Part shown: in pieces, positions 49,456 to 57,084 of the stretch
Numbering within the stretch: position 1 is the first letter of the stretch
Layout: each line of letters starts with the position of its first letter
Source: Poriferisodalis sp965204195
GTDB taxonomy: Bacteria; Actinomycetota; Acidimicrobiia; Acidimicrobiales; Poriferisodalaceae
Direction: 5' to 3'
DNA length: 64,000 nt
NCBI RefSeq assembly: GCF_965204195.1
Contig: NZ_OZ241975.1
Span: 992,001 to 1,056,000 of the forward strand
Made by a program: the position numbers and the translations under genes
The notes under the pieces: model-generated
Told to the model about the DNA's origin: nothing
The model's input: only the letters and a program-made list of their open reading frames with translations
Databases searched by the model: none

Positions 49456-49967
49456 GCTACGAGCTGTTCGATCAGCTCGTCAAAGGCCTTGTCGGCGATG
49501 GCGACCATCTCGTCGTCGGTGCGGTCCTGGATGGGATGCTCCACCCACACGGCCGCCGGATCGAAGCCGAGCGCCTTGCCCTGTACCTCGGCGCCGTCGA
49601 CGAACTGGACGGTGGCGACGAATACCGACGGGATGCCGCGGCGTTCCAGATCAGCGATGTCGTGCACACTGCACGACGTGCAGCTGCCTCAATCGGCTAG
49701 CGCTTCGATCACCACGTCGCACTTGGTGGCGATCTCGTGGCGCAGGTCGACCGGGGCCGGTTTGGTGAACGTGGGCTTGGAGTAGCGCTCGACGCGCAGG
49801 CCCCGCTCGGTCAGCCGTTCCTCGAGCCGGTTCAGGAAGCGATCGCCGCGGGGCTTGCTGATGTCCAGCAGGCCCACGGTGAGGCCGTCCAGCGAATCGG
49901 GCCGGGTGACCCGTTCACGATGGGCCGGTGCCGCTTCGTTCGTCGGGTCCAAGACGACAGTGCTCAT
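49449..49967 (-). CDS. UGSC-family selenoprotein (in-frame TGA)
   Basis: 172 aa when the TGA at 49691-49689 is read as selenocysteine, residue 93. Before it: 'LDGLTVGLLDISKPRGDRFLNRLEE' and 'CDVVIEALAD'; after it: 'GSCTSCSVHDIADLERRGIPSV' and 'VEHPIQDRTDDEM'. This is the hallmark U-G-S-C-T-S-C-S-x-H-D of the UGSC (seleno)protein family, whose name comes from this motif. A SECIS-like hairpin starts 11 nt after the TGA. Family function is not established; a thiol/selenol redox or reductase role is likely. ATG 49967 has an AGGGGGG ribosome site. It lies 118 bp downstream of a CxxC thioredoxin-like gene on the same strand. Standard gene callers would split or truncate it. Confidence 0.92.
49659..49677 (-). 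promoter_or_regulatory. Putative bacterial SECIS hairpin
   Basis: Perfect 8-bp stem GTCGTGCA/TGCACGAC with loop GTG; starts 11 nt after the TGA, and the loop begins 19 nt after it. A G opens the loop, as bacterial SECIS elements require. A shorter competing hairpin (CTGCAC-GTC-GTGCAG) overlaps it. Confidence 0.78.
49689..49691 (-). other. Selenocysteine codon (TGA) of UGSC protein
   Basis: In-frame TGA in D-U-G-S-C-T-S-C; the family-defining selenocysteine position. Confidence 0.9.
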
Positions 49968-50009
49968 GTGGTCCCCCCTGTGTTGGATCCGGTGGGCACG
50001 TCCTGATCG

Positions 50010-50015
50010 ACTGTA
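50010..50015 (-). promoter_or_regulatory. Possible -10 hexamer TACAGT of the UGSC gene
   Basis: TACAGT 42 nt before ATG 49967, giving a leader of about 35 nt ending in a strong AGGGGGG ribosome site. It would give the UGSC gene its own promoter besides read-through from the upstream gene. Confidence 0.35.
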
Positions 50016-50085
50016 GCCGCCCCAGGCCCAAGCGGCCTGTGAGCGGAGCGAACAAGAGCGGCAAGCGCAGGCCCAGGTGGCCCTG

Positions 50086-51606
50086 CTAGCGCCAGGGATC
50101 GATCTCGACGCACACGGGCTGAGCGCCCACCTCGCCGTTCACCCAGCCGCCGATCACGGCCGAGAACAACCCTGCTCCGCCGCCGCAGTGCACCAGGTGC
50201 AGGCCGCCCTCACGGAACTTCGGCAGGTCGGCCTCGGCCAGGAACTCGGGGACGCCTTCGGCGATGCCGCCAGCGCCGCGCGCCAGCTCAGAGCCGGGGC
50301 GGGTCGTCAGCTCGTTGATTCGCTCGGCAGTCTGCTGGCGGGTCCAGCCGCTGTCGATGAACACACGTGAATGGTCCGGCGCCACCGCCAGGATCGCATC
50401 GAAGCCCAGCACCAGCTTCGGATGGTGGATTGCATTCAGCGCTGCCGCCATGGTGCGGGCCAGCGACTCGGGATCGCGAGAGAGCTGGTCGACCACCGAG
50501 CGAGGCGCCTCGCCTGGGAAGGCCGTCACGGTGTTGGTGCCGGTCTGGAAGCCGAAGTCGGTGCACAGTGGGTCCCAGCCGGCGCCGCTGCCTTCGCTGC
50601 TGCCTTCTTCCGAGGCCTCATCCTCGCCTTCGATTTCGGCGAAGCAGAAGCCCACCTTGCCGGGCTGGCCGAGCGCTGCCCGGTCTACCTCGCCGGGGCG
50701 CCCGCCGCCCACGTTGCGCACGATGAGCTGCACCGCCCGCCCGATCGTGCTGTTGGCCCGGTTGCCCTGGCCGAACACGTTGATCCCGTTGTTCATGCCG
50801 ATCTGTCGGGCGATGGGCCCGTTCACGATGAACACCGGCCCGACCGGCATGGTGGTGGCCAGCATCCCGTGCATATTGAACGTGTCGTTGCACACTGCGG
50901 TCAGCGCTGCCAGCACCACCGGGAGGTACTCGGGCCGGCAGCCGGCCATCACCGCGTTGACGGCAGCCTTCTCGACCGTGCAGTCGGCGAGGTCGGGTGC
51001 GACGTTGGCCACCACCTCGTCGGGGGAACGCGACGTTCCCGCCAGCATCGCCGCCACTCGCTCAGCCGTGGGCGGCACCAGCGGCAGCCCGTCCGACCAG
51101 CCCCGGTCGAACATCGCCTCGTGGAGGTCTTCCTGACTGCCGAATTCGACCCGACGAGCGCTCAGGCCCGAGCTGCCGAAGCGAGCCTCCAGGGCGTCGA
51201 CGTGAGCCGGATCGACCGAGAGCGAACCGCAGCCGGGCCGGTGTTCGGGCAGGCTGGCGCCCAAGCTGTCGAGCCCGGTGAACGATTCCCACTCGGGCCG
51301 GGACCAGCCCACGATGCGCCCGGCTTCGCCTCCGTCGGCGAACCGCATCAGCGTCGGCACCGTCCCGATGTCGTGATGCCACGAGAAGCCAAGGTCGGCG
51401 TCGTGCACCCTGGCTGCGACTGCCTCGGGAAAGGCGGGATCGTCCTGGGTGAACACGGTCAGCGAGCCCCGGGCTTCGATGTCGGCCAGCACCGGCTCGA
51501 TCAGCTCGCACGTGGGGCAGTCCCGCTTCACCACGGCCACCAAGCCGTTCCGCGGCGCGCTCGCCGCCGCTTTGTCGGCCGTGTTCCCGTCAGCGCTCGA
51601 AGCCAT
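50086..51606 (-). CDS. Thioredoxin-like CPTC protein with large C-terminal domain, UGSC neighbour
   Basis: 506 aa. N-terminal thioredoxin-like domain (about 20-120) with 'VVKRDCPTCELIEPVL' (CxxC) and 'IGTVPTLMRF' (cis-Pro). Residues about 155-506 form a second conserved domain: 'FDRGWSDGLPLVPPTAERV', 'MAGCRPEYLPVVLAALTAV', 'GPVFIVNGPIARQIGMNNG' and 'LHLVHCGGGAGLFSAVIGGW'. I recognise the second block as a conserved family seen beside redox genes but cannot name its activity. An acidic, low-complexity insert lies near 330. The 118-bp spacing to the UGSC gene suggests a selenol enzyme and its reductant or partner (inference). Start by TAGCCT 6 nt upstream. Confidence 0.78.
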   Translation of the reverse strand: MASSADGNTADKAAASAPRNGLVAVVKRDCPTCELIEPVLADIEARGSLTVFTQDDPAFPEAVAARVHDADLGFSWHHDIGTVPTLMRFADGGEAGRIVGWSRPEWESFTGLDSLGASLPEHRPGCGSLSVDPAHVDALEARFGSSGLSARRVEFGSQEDLHEAMFDRGWSDGLPLVPPTAERVAAMLAGTSRSPDEVVANVAPDLADCTVEKAAVNAVMAGCRPEYLPVVLAALTAVCNDTFNMHGMLATTMPVGPVFIVNGPIARQIGMNNGINVFGQGNRANSTIGRAVQLIVRNVGGGRPGEVDRAALGQPGKVGFCFAEIEGEDEASEEGSSEGSGAGWDPLCTDFGFQTGTNTVTAFPGEAPRSVVDQLSRDPESLARTMAAALNAIHHPKLVLGFDAILAVAPDHSRVFIDSGWTRQQTAERINELTTRPGSELARGAGGIAEGVPEFLAEADLPKFREGGLHLVHCGGGAGLFSAVIGGWVNGEVGAQPVCVEIDPWR

Positions 51607-51612
51607 GGCCGG

Positions 51613-51618
51613 AGGCTA
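51613..51618 (-). promoter_or_regulatory. Leaderless -10 hexamer TAGCCT
   Basis: TAGCCT, 6-nt spacer, ATG at 51606. Divergent from the hexamer at 51661-51666. Confidence 0.6.
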
Positions 51619-51660
51619 TATGTGGCTTGCCGGGGGCGGCCCGGGCGGGGTTCGGCTGTC

Positions 51661-51666
51661 TAGGGT
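51661..51666 (+). promoter_or_regulatory. Leaderless -10 hexamer TAGGGT
   Basis: TAGGGT, 7-nt spacer, GTG of the flavin reductase gene at 51674. Confidence 0.65.
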
Positions 51667-51673
51667 TGGCGCC

Positions 51674-52168
51674 GTGACTGACTCGAGCGACCAGCCCTCC
51701 ATCGACAGCAGGCTCTTCCGGGATGTGCTGGGGCATTTCCCGACGGGCGTCACCGCCGTCACCGCCGTGAACGAGGGTCGGCCGGTCGGCATGGCCATCG
51801 GCTCGTTCACTTCGGTGTCGCTCGACCCGCCGCTCGTCGCGTTTCTGCCCACCAAGGACTCGACGACGTGGAACGACATCCGTGCCGCGGGCAGCTTCTG
51901 CGTGAACATCATGGCCCAGGACCAGATGGCCACCTGTGGCGTGATGGCCAGCCGGGCCGACGACAAGTTCGCCGATGTCGGGTGGCGGCCCGGGCCCACC
52001 GGTGCGCCGATCATCGAGGGCTCAATCGGTTACATCGACTGCACCATCGAAGCCGTGCACGACGGCGGCGATCACGACATCGTCGTGGGGCGTGTCGTCG
52101 ATCTCGAGGTGCTCGATGCGAAAGACCCCCTGCTGTTCTGGAAGGGTGGCTACGGCACCTTTGTGTGA
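51674..52168 (+). CDS. Flavin reductase family protein (HpaC-like)
   Basis: 164 aa from GTG 51674. 'LFRDVLGHFPTGVTAVTA', 'MAIGSFTSVSLDPPLVAFLP' (flavin-binding), 'FCVNIMAQDQ' and 'DHDIVVGRVVDLEV' follow the short-chain flavin reductase pattern. It supplies reduced FMN/FAD to two-component monooxygenases; the NtaA-like enzyme at 5.3 kb is one candidate user in this window, though not adjacent. A long in-frame upstream extension is excluded by the leaderless hexamer. Confidence 0.9.
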   Translation: MTDSSDQPSIDSRLFRDVLGHFPTGVTAVTAVNEGRPVGMAIGSFTSVSLDPPLVAFLPTKDSTTWNDIRAAGSFCVNIMAQDQMATCGVMASRADDKFADVGWRPGPTGAPIIEGSIGYIDCTIEAVHDGGDHDIVVGRVVDLEVLDAKDPLLFWKGGYGTFV

Positions 52169-52192
52169 CGGCCGGCTGATGGGCGGGCAGCG

Positions 52193-52240
52193 GTGATCAG
52201 CGCCGTCGTCTGCACCGCACTGGGTGTGCTGCTCCGGTGA
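52193..52240 (+). repeat. Duplicated 5' end of the MauE-like gene (mini-ORF)
   Basis: The first 15 codons of the next gene are present twice, 44 bp apart. Copy 1 (GTG 52193) reads V-I-S-A-V-V-C-T-A-L-G-V-L-L-R and stops at a TGA that overlaps the GTG of the real gene at 52237 (V-I-S-A-I-A-R-I-A-L-G-V-L-F-L). Confidence 0.7.
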
Positions 52241-52611
52241 TCAGCGCCATCGCCCGCATAGCGCTCGGCGTGCTGTTCCTGGGGTCGGGAGCGCTGAAGC
52301 TGCGCGACCCGTCATGGCCGGGCGCCGCCCGTGCAATGGGCGCACCCCGTTGGACAGTTCCGTTCATCGCTCCGGTCGAGATCGTGCTGGGGGCGGGGTT
52401 GGCGGCGGGAGTTGCCGAGCCATGGCCGGCGTGGCTGGCGCTCGGGCTGCTGGTTGTGTTCACCGCAGCCTTGGCGCGGGTGCTGCAGCGCCCGCGCGAC
52501 GAGCGCCCCGCCTGCGCGTGCTTCGGCCGTTGGTCGTCCAAACCCGTCGGCGCCGGTTCGCTGCTGCGCAACGGCCTGCTGGCCGCATTCGCTGTGCTGG
52601 CGCTGATCTAG
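52237..52611 (+). CDS. MauE/DoxX-type small membrane protein
   Basis: 124 aa, four membrane helices. 'IALGVLFLGSGALKLRDPS', 'FIAPVEIVLGAGLAAG', 'LLVVFTAALARVL' and the motif 'RPACACFGRWSSKPVG' between helices 3 and 4; the CxCFG motif is the mark of MauE-like proteins, which help in disulfide or thiol-redox maturation of partner proteins in the membrane. The start overlaps the stop of a 15-codon duplicate of its own 5' end. It lies 68 bp after the flavin reductase gene on the same strand. Confidence 0.8.
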   Translation: MISAIARIALGVLFLGSGALKLRDPSWPGAARAMGAPRWTVPFIAPVEIVLGAGLAAGVAEPWPAWLALGLLVVFTAALARVLQRPRDERPACACFGRWSSKPVGAGSLLRNGLLAAFAVLALI

Positions 52612-52620
52612 GCCGTCTCT

Positions 52621-52706
52621 GCCAGCTGTCTGTGCGCGCGTGGCGAACGCCAGCTGTGCTGTCTGCGCGTGGCTTAGGCCACCCGTGCTGTCTGCGCGCG
52701 GCTTAC
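52621..52706. repeat. Three tandem 28-29-bp repeats at a convergent gene end
   Basis: Units 52621-52648, 52649-52677 and 52678-52706, each starting GCCA and ending TGGCGAAC/TGGCTTAG/CGGCTTAC. On the minus strand the units carry GTGGCxTAAGCC: the last codons and the TAA of the S9 peptidase gene, then the pairing arm of a short hairpin. Same design as the array at 49386-49455. Confidence 0.7.
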
Positions 52707-54883
52707 GCCACGTCGAGCACATCACAGATGAACGCCAGGATGAACGCCTCATCGCGCCAGGCGTCGTAGCGGCCTGATGGCCCGCCGTGGCCGGCGCCCA
52801 TCTCGGTGCGCAACAGGATCGGCTCGGTCGAAGTGGTCGTCGCCCGCAGTTTGGCCACCCACTTGGCAGGCTCCCAGTACTGCACCCGCGGATCAGTCAG
52901 CCCAGCGGTGACCAGCAGAGCTGGGTGGTCGGCCGGCTCGACATTCTCGTAGGGCGCATATGACCGGATCGTCTCGAACGCCGCCGGGTCGGTCGGGTCG
53001 CCCCACTCGTCGTACTCGGTGACAGTCAAGGGGATGGCCGGGTCGAGCATCGTGTTCAACACGTCGACGAAGGGCACCTCGGCTACCACCCCGCAGAACA
53101 GCTCCGGGTGGCGGTTCACCATCGCCCCCATGAGCAGGCCGCCGGCGCTGCCGCCCCGGGCGCAGATCCGGTGGGGGTTCGCCCATCGGGCCGCAGCCAA
53201 GTGTCGGGCACAGGCGGCAAAGTCATCGAACGTGTTGTGCTTGCTGTCCAGCTTGCCGCCCTCGTACCAGGCCCGCCCCAACTCGCCGCCGCCGCGCACG
53301 TGGGCCATGGCGAACAGCACGCCCCGATCCAGCAGCGACAGCCGGGCCGTCGAGAACGACGCCGGCATGCCGATCTCGTAGGCCCCGTAGCCGTAGAGCA
53401 GGCAGGGCGCTGGCCAGCTCACTGCGCTGGGCTTCCACACCAGGCTGATCGGCACCGCCGTGCCGTCGGGCGCCGTGGCGGTGATGCGCTCGGTGGTGTA
53501 CGCCGTCAGGTCAACATCGCCGAGCACCGGCAGCTGGTCGAGCAGTTCTCGCTCGCCGCTGTCTAAGTCGAGCTCGAAGATCGACGGCGGCGTCACCATC
53601 GACGTGTAGCCGAATCGGTAGCGGCGGGTGTCGAATTCGGCATTCGCCCCGCCACCGGCCTCGTAGACCGGCTCTGGCATCTCGATCTCAAATGCAGGGC
53701 CAAGCTCGCCCGAATCTGCACCGTTCGGACCCAACCCGCTCGGCTGGGCATCACGAGTGTCGTGAATTCGTAGCCGGACCAAACCGTTCTGGCGCTCGTG
53801 AACCACCACGAAATCCTGGAAACAGTCCATGCCATCGATGCGGATGCCGTCACGTGCGCCAATCAGCTCACGCCATGTATTGCCTTCGCCCGGGGCATCG
53901 CTTCTGGCCGATTCGTCGTCGGCGTCAGGGGATTCGCCCGTAGCCGGTGCATCGCTTGCACTGGGCACGGGGGCCTCCACTAACCGGAAATCCAGCGCGC
54001 CGTCGTTCGTCACGATGAGCAGCCGGTCGCCCTGGTGATCGACGCCATACTCGATGCCCTCGCTGCGTGCCCGCACCACCAGCGGCTCGACAGCGGGCCG
54101 ATCAGCGTCCACCAGCCGGTGCTCCGAAGTGATCTTCGACTGCGAACCGATCACCACGAAGCGCTCGCTGCTGGTAGCGCCCACGCCCACCCAGAACCGC
54201 TCATCGTCTTCTCGGTAGGCCTCGACATCGCCGGCGGGGTCGGTGCCTACGGCATGGCGGATGACCCGGTTTGGGCGCTGGGCGTCGTCGGTGCGCACGG
54301 CGAACAGCGTCGAGTTGTCGTTGGCCCACACCAGCCCGTAGCTGAGCTCGGCGAGTCCGCACCCCGCTGCGGGCACGTCGGGGCCGTCCAGCACCTCACC
54401 GGTCGCGATGTCGACCACCGTCAGCGTGTACTTCTCGTCGCCGTCGGTGTCGGTGGTGTAGGCGAGCAGGCGGTGATCGGGGCTGACGGCCAGGTCGCCG
54501 ACGGCGAAGTACTCGTGGCCCTCGGCCAACTCGTTCTCGTCGAGCAGCACCACCTCGTCATCGTCGGTGCCGCCCCGGGGGCGCCTCACATGGATGACGT
54601 ACTGCAACCCCTCCACGGTGCGAGCCCGGTATTCCCAGTCGTCCTTCGGCGTCGGCAACGACTGGTGGGTTTCCTTGGTGCGGGCCTTGATCTCGCCGAA
54701 GATCTGCTCCCGAAGATCCGCCAGGTGGACAGTCGCGGCTTCCGTATAGGCATTCTCGGCCTCGAGATACTCCCGCACCGCGGGGTCGTCCCGATCACGC
54801 AGCCAGTGCCAGGGGTCGTCGGTCTCAGTGCCGTGAATGCGCCGCACGTGCGGCCGCTGCGGTGCCACCGGAGCCTGCGTCAT
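52703..54883 (-). CDS. S9 family prolyl oligopeptidase (oligopeptidase B-like)
   Basis: 726 aa. N-terminal seven-bladed propeller (about 70-440) and C-terminal alpha/beta-hydrolase. Start 'PHVRRIHGTETDDPWHWLRDRDDPAV' (core 'DPWHWLRDRDDP') is the family N-terminus. Nucleophile Ser in 'RGGSAGGLLMG', Asp in 'TAGLTDPRVQYWEPAKW' region and His in 'GAGHGGPSGRYDAW'. Cleaves oligopeptides after basic residues in oligopeptidase B, after Pro in POP; the residue preference is not readable. A Ser/Asp-rich insert sits near 320-345. A TACGGT hexamer (54893-54898) lies 9 nt before ATG 54883. Confidence 0.92.
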   Translation of the reverse strand: MTQAPVAPQRPHVRRIHGTETDDPWHWLRDRDDPAVREYLEAENAYTEAATVHLADLREQIFGEIKARTKETHQSLPTPKDDWEYRARTVEGLQYVIHVRRPRGGTDDDEVVLLDENELAEGHEYFAVGDLAVSPDHRLLAYTTDTDGDEKYTLTVVDIATGEVLDGPDVPAAGCGLAELSYGLVWANDNSTLFAVRTDDAQRPNRVIRHAVGTDPAGDVEAYREDDERFWVGVGATSSERFVVIGSQSKITSEHRLVDADRPAVEPLVVRARSEGIEYGVDHQGDRLLIVTNDGALDFRLVEAPVPSASDAPATGESPDADDESARSDAPGEGNTWRELIGARDGIRIDGMDCFQDFVVVHERQNGLVRLRIHDTRDAQPSGLGPNGADSGELGPAFEIEMPEPVYEAGGGANAEFDTRRYRFGYTSMVTPPSIFELDLDSGERELLDQLPVLGDVDLTAYTTERITATAPDGTAVPISLVWKPSAVSWPAPCLLYGYGAYEIGMPASFSTARLSLLDRGVLFAMAHVRGGGELGRAWYEGGKLDSKHNTFDDFAACARHLAAARWANPHRICARGGSAGGLLMGAMVNRHPELFCGVVAEVPFVDVLNTMLDPAIPLTVTEYDEWGDPTDPAAFETIRSYAPYENVEPADHPALLVTAGLTDPRVQYWEPAKWVAKLRATTTSTEPILLRTEMGAGHGGPSGRYDAWRDEAFILAFICDVLDVA

Positions 54884-54944
54884 GGAGCCCGCACCGTACC
54901 GCCCGAGCTGCGTCGATCACTCCGTCAATTCGGAGGCTGACCAC

Positions 54945-54950
54945 TAGCGT
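54945..54950 (+). promoter_or_regulatory. Leaderless -10 hexamer TAGCGT
   Basis: TAGCGT, 6-nt spacer, GTG at 54957. Confidence 0.65.
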
Positions 54951-54956
54951 GGCGGC

Positions 54957-55475
54957 GTGCCGATATACGCGCTTGGCGACTACGAGCCCGACATCCATCC
55001 CGACGCCTTCGTGATGCCCGAGGCGATCATCATCGGGCGGGTGACGATTGGCCCGGAGGCGTCGATCTGGTCGGGCGCGGTGCTGCGCGGCGACGACAAC
55101 GACATCTTCGTCGGCGGAGGAACTTCCATTCAGGACAACGCCGTGCTGCACGTGACCCCCGAATGGTCGACCACCGTGGGGGAGCGCTGCACCATCGGCC
55201 ACCTGGCCCACATCGAGGGCGGTGTGGTGCACGACGAGGCCTTGGTAGGCACGGGAGCGATCGTGCTGCACGACGCCGAGATCGGCGAGCGAGCGCTGGT
55301 GGGAGCCGGGGCCGTCGTGCCAGGCGGCATGAAGGTCCCGCCGGGCACCATCGCAGTCGGCACGCCCGCCAAGATCCGCGACGGCGTCGACACCGAGCCG
55401 CTGATCATGCCCGGCGTGCAGAACTACCTCGACCGCCGCGTCCGCTACATGGGCGAACTCCGCCGCCTCGACTGA
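54957..55475 (+). CDS. Gamma-carbonic anhydrase family protein
   Basis: 172 aa left-handed beta-helix protein. 'AIIIGRVTIGPEASIWSGAVLRGD' hexapeptide repeats (core 'GPEASIWSGAVLRGD'), metal His residues in 'NAVLHVTPEW', 'CTIGHLAHIEGGVV'. It resembles the CaiE/YrdA-type gamma-CA proteins; the metal-binding histidines seem present, but whether it hydrates CO2 or acts as an acyl-transfer scaffold is open. Divergent from the S9 peptidase gene, 73 bp apart. Confidence 0.9.
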   Translation: MPIYALGDYEPDIHPDAFVMPEAIIIGRVTIGPEASIWSGAVLRGDDNDIFVGGGTSIQDNAVLHVTPEWSTTVGERCTIGHLAHIEGGVVHDEALVGTGAIVLHDAEIGERALVGAGAVVPGGMKVPPGTIAVGTPAKIRDGVDTEPLIMPGVQNYLDRRVRYMGELRRLD

Positions 55476-55482
55476 CCGGCCC

Positions 55483-55716
55483 TTAGCTGGAGGATTTGTC
55501 GCTGGCCGCCGGCAGCGTCCCGCATTCGCCTACGTGCGCACTTGCCGAGTTTCGCTCCATTGCCTCAATCCAGTCGGACCAATCTTCGGTGGGTCCCCAA
55601 TCGGCAATGAGTGCGAGCGATACCTCGGCCGCAGTCACAGGCTGCGTCGTGTATCGCTGGGCGTCCTGCACGGAAGTGGGCCGAGCAAGTCGTCGGTCCG
55701 ACGTTTCACGCATCAA
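55483..55716 (-). pseudogene. Truncated antitoxin-like fragment
   Basis: The open frame is 77 codons, but only the part 'AEVSLALIADWGPTEDWSDWIEAM' is recognisable: it matches the C-terminus of the intact antitoxin at 58650 ('EELALGAVADWGPAEDWSDWLDA'), also at DNA level. The ribbon-helix-helix N-terminus is missing and no toxin gene follows. Probably a decayed paralogue. It could still encode a small protein; its start is unclear. Confidence 0.45.
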
Positions 55717-55732
55717 TCCGGTTCGCAGACCC

Positions 55733-55966
55733 TCAGTCGGCCGTTGCGAGCCCGGCGCCGGGCGCTGCGGCAGCGGCCTCAGCGGGCATCCCGATGCCGA
55801 GGAAGCCCTCGATGCGTGCGAGCCGTTCTTTGACGTCGGTCACGTCGGCGCGCAGCTCGGCGATCTCTCCCTTGAGCTCCTTGCGCAGGTTGTTGATGGA
55901 GCGTTGCTGGTGCCAGATGAGTGCCACGATGCCGACGACCAATGTGACGAATTGTGCAATGTCCAT
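55733..55966 (-). CDS. Small membrane-anchored coiled-coil protein
   Basis: 77 aa from ATG 55966 (a GTG at 55984 is in frame; GGGGAG lies upstream). One N-terminal membrane helix ('FVTLVVGIVALIWHQQRSI'), then a heptad-rich coiled coil 'INNLRKELKGEIAELRADVTDVKERLARIEGFLG' (core 'LRKELKGEIAELRADV') and an Ala-rich tail. Such hemolysin-XhlA-like/'integral membrane coiled-coil' small proteins are common near toxin-antitoxin debris. Function unknown. Confidence 0.6.
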   Translation of the reverse strand: MDIAQFVTLVVGIVALIWHQQRSINNLRKELKGEIAELRADVTDVKERLARIEGFLGIGMPAEAAAAAPGAGLATAD

Positions 55967-56125
55967 CGCACTCACGCTCCCCACGTCCTAGAAGTTACCA
56001 CGGCACCATATTCGGCATTGCCGGGCGAAGCACGAGAATTAATAGAACATACTGAAATCTCTAACACCCCGGAGTCGAGTGCTCGCATCCCACGGCTGCC
56101 CTCGGCGCCGCCAATCCGGCGGCGG

Positions 56126-56131
56126 TAGCGT
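56126..56131 (+). promoter_or_regulatory. Leaderless -10 hexamer TAGCGT
   Basis: TAGCGT, 8-nt spacer, ATG at 56140. The 155 bp upstream, to 55984, are unusually AT-rich for this window and hold no gene. Confidence 0.6.
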
Positions 56132-56139
56132 CACGGCCC

Positions 56140-57045
56140 ATGAGCATGGGAAGCATCGACTTGGGACGCATCGGCATCTGGACGGGGGTGCTCGACGCAC
56201 TGCCGTCAGCGCAGGGCGTGGAGTTCGTGGCCGAAGCCGAGGAACTGGGCTACGGGGCGTTCTGGATCCCCGAGGCCGTCGGGCGTGACCCGTTCGTGGC
56301 CGCCGGCCGCCTGCTGGAAGGCACCAGCACCATCAAGATCGCCACCGGCATCGCCAACATCTACGCCCGCGACCCCATGACGATGGCCAACACGCTGCGC
56401 ACCATCGACGAAGCCCACCCCGGACGGTTCCTGCTGGGCCTCGGCGTCAGCCATCACCACCTCGTCGAGTACATCCGAAAGCACGACTACTCCAAGCCGC
56501 TCAGCTACATGCGCGAGTACCTCGAGCGCATGGGCAAGGCCCGCTTCATGGCACACGGCCCCCAGGAGCTGCCCGAGATCGTGCTAGCGGCGCTCGGCCC
56601 GAAGATGCTGGAGCTGTCGGCCACCGCAACTGCCGGCGCCCACCCCTATTTCGTACCGCCCGAGCACACGGCAGTGGCCCGCGACACCATGGGCCCCGAC
56701 GCGGCGCTGTATCCCGAGCAGATGGCCATTCTCGACACGAATGCCGACTCGGCCCGTGCGCTGGCCCGCAAGAACATGGCCATCTATCTGGGTCTGCCGA
56801 ACTACGCCAACAACCTGCTGCGGCTGGGCTTCACCCAGGCCGACATCAACGGCGGCCCCGACGGCGGCCCGTCCGACAAGCTGGTCGACGCCATCGTGGC
56901 CTGGGGCAGCGAAGACGACGTCAAGGCCCGTGTCGACGCCCACTTCGACGCCGGCGCCGACCACGTTTGCGTGCAGGTCCTGGCCGAGGACCCCCAAGCT
57001 GCATTCGACGGCTGGCGCCGCCTCGCCCCCGCCCTGCTCAGCTGA
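56140..57045 (+). CDS. LLM-class F420-dependent oxidoreductase (TIGR03620-like)
   Basis: 301 aa. 'LGRIGIWTGVLDALPSAQGVEF', 'AEELGYGAFWIPEAVGRDPF', 'ATGIANIYARDPMTMANTLRTIDEAHPGRFLLGLGVSH' (core 'GIANIYARDPMTMA' and 'RFLLGLGVSHHHLVE') mark this LLM subgroup. Probably an F420-dependent oxidoreductase of unknown substrate. A 66-bp degenerate copy of its segment around 56555-56620 lies at 58996-59061. Confidence 0.88.
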   Translation: MSMGSIDLGRIGIWTGVLDALPSAQGVEFVAEAEELGYGAFWIPEAVGRDPFVAAGRLLEGTSTIKIATGIANIYARDPMTMANTLRTIDEAHPGRFLLGLGVSHHHLVEYIRKHDYSKPLSYMREYLERMGKARFMAHGPQELPEIVLAALGPKMLELSATATAGAHPYFVPPEHTAVARDTMGPDAALYPEQMAILDTNADSARALARKNMAIYLGLPNYANNLLRLGFTQADINGGPDGGPSDKLVDAIVAWGSEDDVKARVDAHFDAGADHVCVQVLAEDPQAAFDGWRRLAPALLS

Positions 57046-57084
57046 GCCCTCCAGACCGCCGGTCTGTGCAGCCCGCATGGATCG

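Noticed and set aside
49386..52706. CRISPR-like repeats
   Set aside because: The repeats are directly tandem, with no unique spacers of equal length, and derive from neighbouring gene ends; no cas genes nearby.
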